Positions 33,860 to 44,449 of a DNA stretch of 64,000 nucleotides are shown here, piece by piece. The DNA is taken from assembly GCA_023053575.1 (NCBI GenBank), contig JAKZAP010000004.1, forward strand, positions 3,701,572-3,765,571, read 5' to 3'. A model generated the notes under the pieces. It was not told the origin of the DNA and searched no databases. It saw only the letters and a program-made list of their open reading frames with translations. A program made the position numbers and the translations under genes. Position 1 is the stretch's first letter. Every line of letters begins with the position of its first letter. This DNA is from Branchinecta lynchi. Taxonomy: Eukaryota; Arthropoda; Branchiopoda; Anostraca; Branchinectidae.

Positions 33860-34312
33860 TTAGTACAATGATAAGAAGGGCCTTTGTCGGTCGAGCCTGG
33901 CCCGACAGAGTGGGCAGGCTACTGAGCCCCGTATTTGAAGGGCCGCTGCGCATTCAACACAAAGCCTGTGGCCGCAGGGGACTGTGGCAACGCCTAGCCT
34001 TTTTTGCTCGAGGCAAATGACGCAGGTTGCCTCGTCCGATCTCCTGCGAACACTCCTCGTTTGAGGCGAGGGTGACCTTCTCCGTCGGAATCCGGAGGGA
34101 CCAGCAGAGACCGAGGCGGACGGATCACAGGTTACTGTATTGCTGGAAGGCTGGGAAACATTTGGTGCAACCGTTGAGGATAGAGCCGATGCTGAGGTGG
34201 GAGTGGGCAATAAAGAGGATGCATCCGTCAACGACGCATGTTTTATCTTTCCTTGAAGGCTTTCGGCTACCACTTGCCTCAGGCGAAACGGCCCCGGCAC
34301 CAAAACCCCCCA
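33860..34312 (-). CDS. C-terminal RING-finger protein (terminal exon or captured copy)
   Basis: The frame ends at 33,860 and is open back to a TAG ending at 34,313; that TTCTAG, preceded by a long T-run (about 34,330-34,345), is a plausible splice acceptor. About 150 codons. The first half is rich in Ser, Pro and Ala, then a basic patch RRRRSPSPQTRSVRRR that could act as a nuclear signal. The C-terminus has a complete C3HC4 RING: CVIC, PCGH, LCVEC, ACPLC in correct order and spacing. RING domains of this kind recruit E2 enzymes for ubiquitin transfer. The segment is distinctly GC-rich against its AT-rich surroundings. It lies inside foldback FB1, so it may be cargo, or the gene may have been there before and FB1 arms flank it by chance; upstream exons, if any, are not visible. 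No ATG is in frame before residue 1 of the open part. Confidence 0.75.
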   Translation of the reverse strand, partial: WGVLVPGPFRLRQVVAESLQGKIKHASLTDASSLLPTPTSASALSSTVAPNVSQPSSNTVTCDPSASVSAGPSGFRRRRSPSPQTRSVRRRSDEATCVICLEQKRLGVATVPCGHRLCVECAAALQIRGSVACPLCRARLDRQRPFLSLY

Positions 34313-34530
34313 CTAGAACTGTCAATAAAACTTATGAAAAAAAAAAAATTGCAGTTGCTCATGAAAAGCATACAGTGACGAGCGGCTAGCAAGCAACCGT
34401 GTCACGTTTAGATTTAACTCGCATGTCTAGAAAAAATCCGTAATCTGGGGAAACTGACCTTAGCCTGCTGTAGCTAGGCTAAACCTGAAAAATTTTGAGC
34501 TACCATCTTTCACAAAGATTACTTGATTTT

Positions 34531-35394
34531 TTGGATCCAAAACGTAAGTGGAGGGATACCTATGACATCGCAGAATTTGTCCGTCTGTCTGTCAGCGCGA
34601 TAACTCTCGAAAGGAATGAGGTATTTTGATGAAACTTGGTGTGAGGATTCTTTGGATCAAGGGTAAGGTTAAGTTCGGAGATGGGCTCTGTAGTGGGGGA
34701 GGGAGTTCAAGTTAAGGGACAACAAAGATGTTTGTAAGAGCTAATGTAATAGTTCATTATCGGGTAAGAAGACATGCTGAAGACGATATCAGTGAAAAAC
34801 CAGAAGGTTGGCTAGAATTAAAAGTTTTCTTTGAAGTTGATTACATGTTCGATTATGGAATAAGAAGACATGCTGAGCGCGATGATGAAAAACATTTCCT
34901 CGTCGAACCAGTAGTTCGCCCGGAATTTTAACAAACCGGAAAATTTGTTAAAAGCGAAAGTTTCGTTTGAAGTTGATTAGATGACCGACTTAGGGTTAAG
35001 AAAAGAAGCTGAGTTTGTGTATGACATTCATTTTTACCAGGACATATATTTCGTCCGGAATCCGGTTGATTGTATAAGTTAAAGTTTTATTTGAATTTAT
35101 TAGATGTTCTTTATAGGGATAAGAAGATACGCTGACTTCGTTTCTGAATTGTTCTTTTTTTGCTGGACAAGTAGTTCGCTCGGAATTCGGCCGAAACCGG
35201 AAATTTGGTAGAAGTAAAGCAGGAAGTTTCGGTCAGTATCGTCAAAACAGAAATGGCTTATAGAGGTATGTCTGAACTTGGTTTTCCCTGATGATTAGCC
35301 TGTCTAAGACTGGATCTGACGAAGACAAGACCCAATTGCCGGGATCAAACATTAGATTTTTGGGATCCCATCGAAACCTTAAGTCTTGTTTTTC
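34531..35394 (+). mobile_element. F1 copy inside FB1
   Basis: Left end TTGGATCCAAAACGTAAGTG (one base off the GGGATCCC of other copies), a shortened CCGTCTGTC tract, about five core units with AAGAAGACATGCTGA, and a right end with TTGGGATCCCATCGAAACC. It is diverged and slightly deleted. Confidence 0.75.
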
Positions 35395-35399
35395 AAAAG

Positions 35400-36575
35400 A
35401 TATCCTCTTGTTACATGGAATCCCAAAACTCGCAACAGATATTGCAACTATCAATCCTAGGTTTGTCGTGGTTAATCCACGAAATTCCACGAAAATGTTA
35501 AGTAGATTTGGACATTCGGGTCCCTGGTTTGAAAGCCGTTGGCTAAAGAAACAAATATTTCTTACACATCTAAACTCATACCTTTGATGTCCTATTTATG
35601 TTCAGTTGGTATTTTGGTATGCTACGTAGAATTAGAAAAAACTATTTTCCCACTAACTAGAGGAAAATTGCCGTAAAGAGTTGAGTCTCATAGATTGCAA
35701 TTAGTTTTGATAATAGGGCTAATATTCTGTCCAAGAAATACTAGGAGGCGGTACGACAAAGCTTGGTATTAAAATCTGCGACCTAACCCTCAACTTAGGT
35801 CCGACTCTCGATACGCGACGGACGATGCTCTACACGGCAATTGAAGAACGAAAAGTTCGCTTACAGTCCGAATAACGTACAATAAAAGGATTGTTTTAGA
35901 GTTGTAGGTGTTTCCTGATATTTCCATCTGAGAGACTGGAATTTCACGAAGGCTTTGCAGATATTCTTTAGCACTACCATTGTAGAACAAAAAACCTAAC
36001 CTAACGAAAAGACCTAACGGGGTTAAGAAACTTGGTTTAAACGACTCGGCTTTCCTTTGTCAGGGCCGGATTTACGACTGAAGCTGGGTAGTGCCAAAAT
36101 TAACAATAAAAAAAATAAAAAAAATCGGATTGTCTTAAAATAAAAATGAGCATCCGGGACCTCGATGACGCCAAAATAAAATAGTGATAGGACTTAGCAA
36201 AAGGCAGGAGAGGGGCGAATCTCCCCTCCTTCGGGCCACCCCTTATTCCTACTGTGCTTTTCAGGGTTCGTGCGGCTCTGGAAATCAGGGAAAAGTCAGG
36301 GAATTTATTTTTGGTCAGGGAAATCAGGGAAAAGTCAGGTAAAATCGTGAAAAGTTGCACAAGGTCAGGGAAATTAATGGAGAAGTTCAGCTATACTTAT
36401 GCATCAAGTTTTTTTTTACTGGAAGTTTCTTTTTCGTCGGTTCTCTGTCCAAAGTTTATGGGTTGATAACTCTGTTCTTTGAGCCGTCCCAGTTTGTGGA
36501 ATGAGGAATCGCATTGTTAAAATCTCGTAAAGTTTGAACGGCTTTACGAAGCTGACGGAAGTTTTGTTCAGTTTT
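35400..36575. other. FB1 interior without supported gene, with a short tandem repeat
   Basis: 36,265-36,375 is a tandem repeat of AATCAGGGAAAAGTCAGG-like units (about 17 bp). A minus-strand open frame at 35,790-35,990 has no recognisable domain. Two TTAGG-like units near 35,995 are too few to be telomeric. Confidence 0.4.
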
Positions 36576-37381
36576 TATGGCACTTGCCTTCCGGCCAAGT
36601 GCCATAATCTGACCACATTTCCGTCGGTCTGTCGGTTGGTCGGTCAGTCCGGTGTTTGCGAGTTAGGGTACCTCCAGATGTGCTAGGACGATGAAACTTG
36701 GCAGGCATATTAGGGACCCGTCCAAACTAACTTGGAAACAATCACTTGCTCGATCCGACCATCGTGGGGGGGGGGGGGGGGGGAGGGAGAGGAGCCGGAA
36801 TCCGCAATTTAGAGACATGCATAACTTTCGGACGGGTGATCGGATATTAGTGACTTGATATTTGGAGAGGCCTCGTATCTCATATGTACTATTTCAAGTT
36901 CGGACCGAATACGATGAATTTGGGGAGTAAAAGGGGGGCTGGCCGGAAATCATGTGACACGCTTAGAGTGGAGCGATTGGGTTGAAACTTGGTGGGAGGA
37001 ACAAGCACAAGCCCTAGGTACATCATTGACAGAGCCGGACAGGATTCGTGCACTGTGGGGGAGTTGGAGGGTGTTTCCGAAATTCCGATTATTCGGAGTT
37101 GAGTTACTTCCCGGAGGGCTAGGACTATGAAACTTGACAGGCAAGTCAGGGATCCGACCAGATTAACCTGGGAATATTCAACTTCCCCATCCGACCACCG
37201 TGGGGGGAGTGGAAGGAGGGGGAATCCGGATTGAGGAATGTATAACATTGGGACCGATGATCGGATCTTAACGAAACTTGATATTTGGAAAGAGCTCGTG
37301 CCTCGAATGACCCATTTAAAACCGGATCCGATGAATGTGGGGGGGGGGGGGGACCGGAAATCTTGTGACACGCTTAGAGTC
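36576..37381 (-). mobile_element. F2 copy inside FB1, with 3' hairpin
   Basis: Reverse orientation: the terminal hairpin TATGGCACTTGCC...GGCCAAGTGCCATA lies at 36,576-36,606, then a GGTCGGTC microsatellite, then F2 cores with G-runs of 12-18 bases (36,765-36,783; 37,338-37,350). The 5' end is missing at the FB1 arm boundary. Confidence 0.7.
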
Positions 37382-38336
37382 ACCTAGGATGTTGAACTTT
37401 GGATAGGTCTGTTTGCGCGTGTCGTGGCAAAAACCTTTCAATTTCCGAAAAAATTAGCAACAACCTCTTTATCAAGCAACAAAGTTTGTTATAACCTATT
37501 TGAACAACTTTTTCTTTTCACTCATCTTCACCTGAACGGAATCTTTTTCCCCTTGTTTAAGTAAACAGAACAGTCGCACCCAAAGGCATTTCGTATCGAC
37601 CCTAATTAAACGAAAAAAGGTTCGCTCCTTCTGATTATTCCCCTGGGATCGCACCCCTTCTTCATAGATGTTACTGATCCAGCAAAGTTGGGCCACCTGT
37701 CGGATTTTTGAATTGTGCGAAGTGACGCATTTAAAGGTTGGGTCAACTGACGGATTTTTGGGCCAAATGACGGGTGGGCAAAAAGTTGGAAAAGTTGGGC
37801 GAACTGACGGATTTTTAGGCGAAATGACGGGTGGGTCAACTGACGGATATTTGGGCCAACTGACGGGTGGGCGAACTGTCGGAAAAGTTGGGCGAACTGA
37901 CGGATTTTTAGGCGAAATGACGGGTGGGTCAACTGACGGATTTTTGGGCAAACTGACGGGTGGAAGAACTGTCGGAAAAGTTGGGCGAACTGACGGATTT
38001 TTAGCCGAAATGACGGGTGGGTCAACTGACGGATTTTTGGGCCAAATGACGGGTGGGCGAACTGACGGTGGGTCAACTGACGGGTGGGTCAACTGACGGT
38101 GGGCGAACTGACGGGTGGGAGTAGTGACGGGTGGGTGAACTGACGGGTGGGCGTAGTGACGGGTGGGTGTAGTGACGGGTGGGCGTAGTGACGGGTGGGC
38201 GTAGTGACGGGTGGGCGTAGTGACGGGTGGGCGTACTGACGTTGGGCGAACTGACGGGTGGGCGAACTGTCGGATTTTCGAAGTGGGCGAACTGACGGGT
38301 GGGCGAACTGACGGGTGGGGGTAGTGACAGCGACCC
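37382..38336. repeat. Right arm of FB1
   Basis: This is the inverted counterpart of the left arm. The inner part is 37,382-37,690; the outer phrase array is 37,700-38,336 (GGGCGAACTGACGGGTGG, GGGCGTAGTGACGGGTGG). It is about 90 bp longer than the left arm, mostly through phrase copy-number difference. Confidence 0.8.
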
Positions 38337-38384
38337 CGCTATATTGCACTTGGCCGAAGGGCAAGTGCCATACAAAAAAATAGA

Positions 38385-39240
38385 CCTACGTTGCCCGGGC
38401 AACGTGAAGTGTTGGGGCAACCTTTGTCCGGCTTCGCCGACTAAAGTGTTGCGAAAGCAACACTTTGGTTATGTTTCTTCGCTGTCAGTAAAATGCGGAA
38501 TTTGTCAACTTATCGAAGCTTATAAAACGGTATGTTCTAAGAAGAACACAATCAGTAATCACATGATCAAAGGCTATTCCTCAGCGTTATAAAAACAACA
38601 ACAACAGAATATCGGAAGAAGGGACTAAATTTGACTTTGCAGTCAATTGAACTTTATCCTTTTCAATCGTAGACATCGTGACGGATGAATATTTGGAACA
38701 ATATCTTATATAATCTAATTGGTATTATAAATCTATGCGTAACTTTTCAGGATTAAAATACCACAGATGACACTAATAATTATTACGAAACTACCTCATT
38801 ATTTTACATTATCGTTTGTACCCGTTGCGTAGACAGATATCCTAGGTTACTACGATAGACCATCAATACAAACTTTCTTACAGTCAGATTTATAAGAAAA
38901 ACTGATAGCACCAATTTGCACATATTTCTAGCCCCTCGTGACCCGATTCCTACTTACAAGTCCCTCTCCCGTGATAGTTTAACGGGAACAAATAATGGGT
39001 AGACCAGCTAGCAAAGGCTGCAAACCCCTCATCGCTGAAGATGATTGTAGCATAACAGCCGATAATTACTTACAAGTCCTTGCATATCTTACCATTGGGA
39101 ACCGAATTGTTCTTACCATCGAATACACCGGAAACAAATTACAGGTACACCAACTAGCAAATGCTGCAAACCCTCATTTGCCGAAGATGATTATGAGCTA
39201 ACAGTCGACTGTTGCTTACAAGTCCCCTCAGTAGTATAAG
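38385..39240 (+). mobile_element. Family F4 copy
   Basis: Starts CTACGTTGCCCGGGCAACGT, a 20-bp palindrome, with a second hairpin GTTGCGAAAGCAAC at about 38,448. The body and core repeats match 23,573-24,582 in inverse orientation. The cores have CCAGCTAGCAAAGGCTGC phrases about 150 bp apart. It directly borders the Polinton-like block. Confidence 0.6.
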
Positions 39241-39250
39241 TTTCAGATCT

Positions 39251-39642
39251 ATGACTATTATTTGTAACCAATTTAAAGAAGAAATTACCGCACAACAAGT
39301 GGGGACAAATCAGTATATTTCAACAGATTAACTGCTTTACATGATTATCCTGATAATCTATTGGTAAGGATTACAGATAAAGGTTTTTTTGTAAAAGAAA
39401 TAATGTGAGTCAATCTGAAAGAAATTGATGCTGAGATCAAATTGACAACAAATATTCAAAACCCTAGATACAAAAATGATGCTGTTTATTTAGCTACGTT
39501 AACTACGAATCTTTTAGATTATGACAAAAAGCTCCTTGTTCAACACACCCATAACAATATAATTGAAGAAAAGATAGCTTACCAACAAATCCATATCAGT
39601 AATAGTGAAAGATCAGTAGTAAATATTTTAAAAAGCTTCTAG
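39251..39642 (+). pseudogene. Polinton-associated ORF of unknown function, broken
   Basis: The reading starts MTIICNQFKEEIT and meets a stop at about 39,327. A frame change leads to NLLVRITDKGFFVKEIM, then a TGA at about 39,405, then an open part to a stop at 39,642 (NDAVYLATLTTNLLDYDKK). The mix of frames shows decay. I associate it with the element by position, strand and AT-rich codon use; no function can be given. Confidence 0.55.
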
Positions 39643-39743
39643 AGCTAAAACCTGTTGACAAACCATTCATTTCCAGAATCGAAAAAATGATGGCTGGTAA
39701 ATAAATCAAAAATAATTTATAAGATAAACTAATTCTCTATTAA

Positions 39744-40206
39744 ATGGATGGAACATTTGAGTATACAGTTTATTTATCAGGTCTACAGAAAGCGAAGCTG
39801 AAGAAATGTTTTGACGCGAAATAAAAATGTCAGATTCGTGTTAATCATAATAAACAGAATAAACGAGAACCAGTAAAACTACTTTTACGCAAACGACAGA
39901 TTGATAAAACTGAAAAACTTAAAAGTAATGACAAAAGTTGTGATATATCATAGAAGCAGATGAGGGAAGCGACTCAAAAAGGTGGATTACTTCCATTTTT
40001 AATACCGCTAGCAATTACACTTGGCAAGGCAGCTTTATCAAGCGGAGTTGCTTCTTCAGGTACATTCGCTGGTAAGAAAATAGCGGTTAAAATAATCAAC
40101 ACAACTTCCTGGAACACAAAGAGTTGTGGGTAGTGGTGTACGTGGTAGACCTAAGGTGGAAACCCATTCAAAAAAGGGGGAATTAAAAAAGAAGCAACAG
40201 TAAAGT
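39744..40206 (+). pseudogene. Small basic virion-type protein, broken
   Basis: The ATG at 39,744 is in a TAAATG context. One frame is readable for about 110 codons with two in-frame stops (about 39,822 and 39,951). The first part is lysine-rich (LQKAKLKKCF, KLLLRKRQIDK). The second part starts with QKGGLLPFLIPLAI, a Gly-Gly followed by a hydrophobic segment, which is the kind of site adenain-type proteases cut. After a frameshift near 40,100 a very basic tail is seen (GRPKVE, KKGELKKKQQ). This is similar in layout to small core or membrane-active proteins of adenovirus-like capsids, but that role is inference. Confidence 0.5.
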
Positions 40207-40231
40207 AGGATCTAATACTAATTTTGATATT

Positions 40232-40604
40232 ATGGATGTACTAGGAAATCTGCCGCATTTTAGCGGTGTTGTCTCTATAGATACGCTACCCAAACAGATA
40301 AATAGTATACAATGTAGTGTAATTAATTATGATAAGCGTGGAATACCTTGAGCTCACTGGGTTGCTTATTGTAATCGATCTGATAGTCCCTAAGTAGAAT
40401 GTTTCGATTCTTTCGGTATTCCACCAGGAAAAGAAATAATTAAATATCTAAAAGCTTCAAAATAATAAAATAGCACATGAAAGTCTTGGAAGTCAAAGGA
40501 TACATGAATTAAACTGTGGATTTCATTGTATTTACTACATTAAACGCCGAATGACCTCTCTTGGTTATTTAATTGTGTTAATTGTGGATCAATGGAATGT
40601 CAAT
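40232..40604 (+). pseudogene. Adenain-type cysteine protease, broken
   Basis: The family cleaves capsid precursor proteins during virion maturation. The histidine region AHWVAYCN, the acidic region CFDSFGIPPGKEI and the cysteine region LNCGFHCIYYIK appear in the family's order, so all three catalytic positions (His, Asp/Glu, Cys) can be recognised. There are two in-frame stops (before the His motif and before the acidic motif) and a frameshift near 40,465 between the acidic and cysteine regions. About 125 codons, near the usual 120-200. It is followed with a small overlap by the integrase, as is common in Polintons. Confidence 0.7.
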
Positions 40605-41551
40605 TCTTAAAAAAAAAACTCAACGCAGAGAAAGAAATATTAAACATGTATTATTCTAATTATTCAGGTGTTGATGATGTTTACAGAAAATTAAAAGAAA
40701 ATGAAGCCAACACTTCTAAAAATAAAATGAAAAATGTTTTGCAAAATGAGAATGTATATACTTACATAAACCATCGTATCAGAATTTTGAAAAGAGACGA
40801 GTCTTTTATCACTTTACTGACGAACAACTGCAAGCCGATCTTGTTGATATGCAGAAGTTTAAAAAAAGAAAACAATAAAAATAACATTTTAACTATTATT
40901 GATTGCTTTAGTAAATACGCTTGGTGTTACCCTTTGAAAGATAAAACTCGTGGTGAAATAATAAACGCATTTAGTACTATATTTAAAAAAAACGAATTCC
41001 TAAAAAGCTACAAACTGACAAAGGTAAAGAATTTGTAATGAGAATTGTCCAAACTTTTTTGAAAAATAAGAACATTCAGTGGTTTACATCTGAAAGTAAA
41101 TTAAAAGCACAAATCGTTGAACGATTCAACAGAAATCTGAAAGAAAAGCGATGGAAATATTTTACTCACAACAACACAAAGAGATGGATTGATATTTTAC
41201 CTTTATTCGTTGATAATTATAATAACTCTTTCCACCGCTCAATACAAATGAAAACAGTTACTGCTAGTAAAAAGGTAAATCAGAAAAGGATTTTAATTCT
41301 TTGTTTCCACTAGGTTTGATAGCAGATGATTACAAAGTAACAGGAAATTACAAAGTAGGAGATTTAGTTAGAATTAAAAACAGAAAAGTTTTGTTGATAA
41401 AGGTTATTTACCTAATTACACTAATGAAGTATTTCAGATAGCAACCGTTAGACGTACCATTCCTATTAATTAAGAAATATCTGACAAAAATGGGGAATTA
41501 ATTCGAGGGGGATTTCATGAAAAAGAACTCTCAAAAATTATTGTTAAATAA
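40592..41551 (+). pseudogene. Polinton-type DDE integrase, frameshifted
   Basis: The retroviral-like integrase core is visible in three pieces. The first aspartate lies in QADLVDMQ (about 40,833), in a different frame from the flanking ORF. ILTIIDCFSKYAW (about 40,890) follows. The second aspartate is in LQTDKGKEF (about 41,010), again frame-shifted. The glutamate is in VERFNRNLKEKRW (about 41,120). Downstream, HRSIQMKT and a C-terminal YKVGDLVRI / YLPNYTNEVF part match the chromo-like tail of this family (related to C. elegans F54H12.3). At least three frameshifts and one stop are present. Shortly after the end at 41,551 the FB2 insertion starts. Confidence 0.85.
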
Positions 41552-41568
41552 AATTAGTTGTATATAAA

Positions 41569-42875
41569 GGCACTGTCTAGGGAACCGGGAGTCGTACTTT
41601 ATGTCCTACGGGCTACGGAACCGGTAGTTCTCACGGAAACCAAACCATATGAGCTGCAATTCCGGGATCTGACGTCATTAACTAACGGAAAATTGTACGT
41701 GCTGGCTCCCGTTCCGGTAGTAATTGGAAATAGCTCACGGAAACTTCATCGCACAAGCTTCTCGTCCGGTAGCCTCACGGAATTGTGTACCCAGAAGCTA
41801 GGGAGCCGGTAGTTGATACCAGAAACTGTATAATTGGAGCTTCTGTTCCGGTAGTGTCTATGTGGAATATAAAACTCACGGAATAGTTTGGATGAGAGCT
41901 AGGATGCCGAGATTTTCACGGACTTAGAGAAAATAACATTGGACAAAATTCACTACCGGAACCCATATATTGAGAGCTAAGGTACCGGTAGCAACTACTA
42001 TTTGCTTGAAAATGACCAGCTCACGGACACAGGTGACTATGGGCTAGGGTTCCGGTAGTGACGAAAATAAAAAAAATAGGACTCACGGACCCATGTCAGT
42101 GTAGACTAGGAAACCGGAAGTGAATATTTTTTACTCACGGAACCCAGCTCTTGCGAGCTGCGGTTCCGGTAGTGCCAAAAAATAAAATTAAAAACTCATG
42201 GACGGGTGTCAATATGAACTTTGAGTCCGGTACAGCTCACTGAATCCAGTTATACATCTTATTTTTTTTTGCCCTACCGGAACCCCAGCCAGCAGAAGTT
42301 GGGTTCCGTTAGTTAAAAATATTTGCTTCCGGTTTCCTAGTCTGCACTGACATGGGTGCGTGAGTTCAATTTGTTTTTTTCATCACTACCGGAACCCTAG
42401 CCCATAGCCATTTGTGTCCGTGAGCTGGTCATTTTCAAGCAAACAGTAGTTTCTACCGGTACCTTAGCTCTCAATGTATGGGTTCCGGTAGTGAATTTTT
42501 TCCCATGTTATTTTCTCTAAGTCCGTGAAAATCCCGGCATCCTAGCTCTCATCCAAACTATTCCGTGAGTTTTATATTCCACGTAGACACTACCGGAACA
42601 GAAGCTCCAGTTATACAGTTTCCGGTATCAACTACCGGCTCCCTAGATTCTGAGTACACAATTCCGTGAGGCTACCGGACGAGAAGCTGGTGCGATGAAG
42701 TTTCCGTGAGCTATTTCCAATTACTACCGGAACGGGAGCCAGCACATACAAATTTCCGTTAGTTAATGACGTCAGATCCCGGAATCGCAGCTCATATGGT
42801 TTGGTTTCCGTGAGAGCTACCGGTTCCGTAGCCCGTAGGACATAAAGTACGACTCCCGGTTCCCTAGACAGTGCC
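41569..42875. mobile_element. FB2: 1.3-kb foldback with perfect 9-bp target duplication
   Basis: The ends GGCACTGTCTAGGGAACCGG and its reverse complement are perfect, flanked by GTATATAAA at 41,560-41,568 and 42,876-42,884. The two arms (about 41,569-42,177 and 42,277-42,875) are inverted and nearly identical, leaving a central part of about 100 bp. The arms consist of recurring phrases CTCACGGA and TTCCGGTAGT with variable spacers. There is no coding content. The target lies directly before the ATG of the next Polinton gene. Confidence 0.9.
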
Positions 42876-42883
42876 GTATATAA

Positions 42884-43380
42884 ATGGATTCAAGGCGCAT
42901 GAGTGATCTGTTATCAGGTATAGTTAAGAACAGAGAAATTCAAAGAAAAAAGGTTCAACAATATGCGATGAAGAAAGCAGGGTTTCAGGAATATGCTTCA
43001 GAATTAAACGCTCCGGTTGTTTTAGCACAAAAAGAAAACACTAAGGATACCATCAAAAAAATACAAGAAAACGCTGAAACAATCATTAATAAACTGTACG
43101 AAGGTGATAATAATTAAAGAAGACGGTTTCTCAGATTAGGTGACACATTTAAAATAGCTTTACAGATTCCAGATTCAGAAGAAGCGAATCGAGCGCCAAA
43201 TCTTGCTTTAGAACCCAAACCAGAACAATTGTATGACGTAAATGAAAACTTAAATATTGATGTAGAATTATTACACCAAATAAATTTAAAACAGAAAGAA
43301 GACTGGAATAGCACCAAATAAATTTAAAACATAAAGAAGACTGGAATGGCACTGATAATTATTTTAAAATGCCTTATGAT
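42884..43380 (+). pseudogene. Polinton ORF of unknown function, broken
   Basis: The start ATG overlaps the last base of the FB2 target duplication (TATATAAATGG). The frame is open for 77 codons to a TAA at 43,117, then remains open past it in the same frame for about 65 codons (acidic, PNLALEPKPEQLYDV). A 38-bp direct tandem duplication at 43,274-43,349 then breaks it. The first part is predicted helical and basic (VKNREIQRKKVQQYAMKKAG). I do not recognise a family. Confidence 0.5.
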
Positions 43381-43384
43381 TAAC

Positions 43385-43738
43385 TTGAGCATCCTAAGGA
43401 AATAGATGAGGCTCTGGATCATTTAACAACTATAAGTCAAAGCTATGGCGGGAAAAAAGGAAAGCTACGATAAACACATTGAACTTATAAAAGAATACAA
43501 GGAGAGGTTAAAAGCCGTTCAATCTAATATATCGTTAGTCACACAACAAAGAACTGATATATATATGAATCAGGATGAAATGAATAAAAAGATATGCATT
43601 TTTATAGGTAGTCGAGTAAATGGAAATACATCCGATGAAGTGAGGAATGAGGCTATTGATTGCATGGATTCATTTCTGCGAAATAAAACTTATACAAAGA
43701 AACAACATAATTTATTGTATAAAAAATATTTCTAATAA
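43385..43738 (+). pseudogene. Polinton ORF, probable coiled coil
   Basis: Starts without a clear ATG (readable from LEHPKEIDEALDH), shifts frame near 43,450, then stays open to 43,735. It contains a long helical stretch with heptad-like spacing (KHIELIKEYKERLKAVQS). It may be the continuation of the preceding ORF. Function is unknown. Confidence 0.45.
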
Positions 43739-44406
43739 ATGGTGTTGTTAAACATTGAAGATAATGAAAGTGTCATTGATATAACATTTAGTCAACCGAT
43801 CGAACTGGATCGTCATTGCGGTTATGAAATAGGTTTCAATCAATGCACTTTGTGGTATTCGTGGCATAATATAAGTGATAAATTTGAAAATAATACCTTT
43901 CAGTATAGGAAATCTGAAGAGGAGGAATGGATTAATGTTACAATTCCTCTTGGGATGTACAATGATTATTGTTTCAATTATTTTTTCTGTCGGTACTTTG
44001 ATACTCCAAAAGATAAATGTCCTGTTGTAATTTCATCAAATCTATGAGATTTCTAATTTTATTACAAGAAAAATACGTGATTAGATTTAATAGAGACTTG
44101 TGTCAGATTTTAGGATTTAAGAAGAAAAGTGAGATTTCTAGGAAAATCAATGAAGGTACAAAACTTCCGAATATTACAAGAAGCGTTGATACAATTCAAA
44201 TTCACTACTCTCTTGTAAACAGTTCTATAGTAAACAAAAGTAAATCAGACGTGGTTTGGACATTTGTTCCGAATACCCCAAGACAATTAATTTATCTTCC
44301 TATCAATAGGATAGTGTATATTTATTCCTTGAGAACGATAGTTACTGATCGGTTGGGCAGACCGATTGGTCTGAATGGACATAACGTTGATACGTATGGC
44401 ATTTAA
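43739..44406 (+). pseudogene. Probable minor capsid (penton-like) protein, one frameshift
   Basis: The ATG at 43,739 is in a TAATAAATGG context. About 220 codons with a single frame change near 44,020. N-terminal part: VIDITFSQPIELDRHCGYEI, then WYSWHNISDKFENNTF and TIPLGMY. C-terminal part: LGFKKKSE, LPNITRSVD, IHYSLVNSS and a final TDRLGRPIGLNG. This order of motifs is that of a conserved, unnamed protein of invertebrate Polinton-like elements. Its size and beta-rich character fit a single jelly-roll capsid protein; that assignment is inference. Confidence 0.55.
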
Positions 44407-44449
44407 AAAAAGCTTAAAAGATTATTGAAATAACTTTATTTACTTATAA

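Larger units (their letters stand above)
31814..38336. mobile_element. FB1: 6.5-kb foldback element with phrase-repeat arms and RING-finger cargo
   Basis: The left arm (31,814-32,680) and right arm (37,382-38,336) are inverted copies. The outer part of each arm is an array of phrases such as CCGTCACTACGCCCA and GTCAGTTCGCCCACC. The inner 250 bp is non-repetitive and strongly conserved (GAATAATCAGAAGGAGCGAA, CATCCTAGGT). The flanks CGCTATATG (31,805-31,813) and CGCTATATT (38,337-38,345) form a 9-bp target duplication with one mismatch. The 4.7-kb interior holds an F3 fragment (32,860-32,960), a MITE, the RING segment, an F1 copy and an F2 copy. Long tandem-repeat inverted arms and 9-bp duplications are known for Drosophila FB elements; relatedness is inferred from structure only. 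Confidence 0.75.
30597..38374 (+). mobile_element. Family F2 element split by foldback FB1
   Basis: The 5' end is AACAAGAGCTACGAACTCAT at 30,599. F2 cores follow with repeated phrases (CCGGATTCCCCCTCC, CAAGTTTCATCC, GATCGGGAAAGTGACT), then a GACC/GACG microsatellite (31,770-31,790) and GCGATCGCTATAT. The sequence breaks at 31,814 and resumes at 38,337 with CGCTATATT and the 3' hairpin GCACTTGGCC...GGGCAAGTGCC. Joining the parts conceptually gives the structure of the uninterrupted F2 copy at 55,543-56,270. Confidence 0.75.

Noticed and set aside
35985..36025. Telomere-like TTAGG units
   Set aside because: Only two or three imperfect units; far too short for a telomeric or interstitial telomere array.
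41558..41812. 84-codon open frame at the FB2 left arm
   Set aside because: It consists of foldback arm phrases and starts within the target duplication; a by-product of the insertion.
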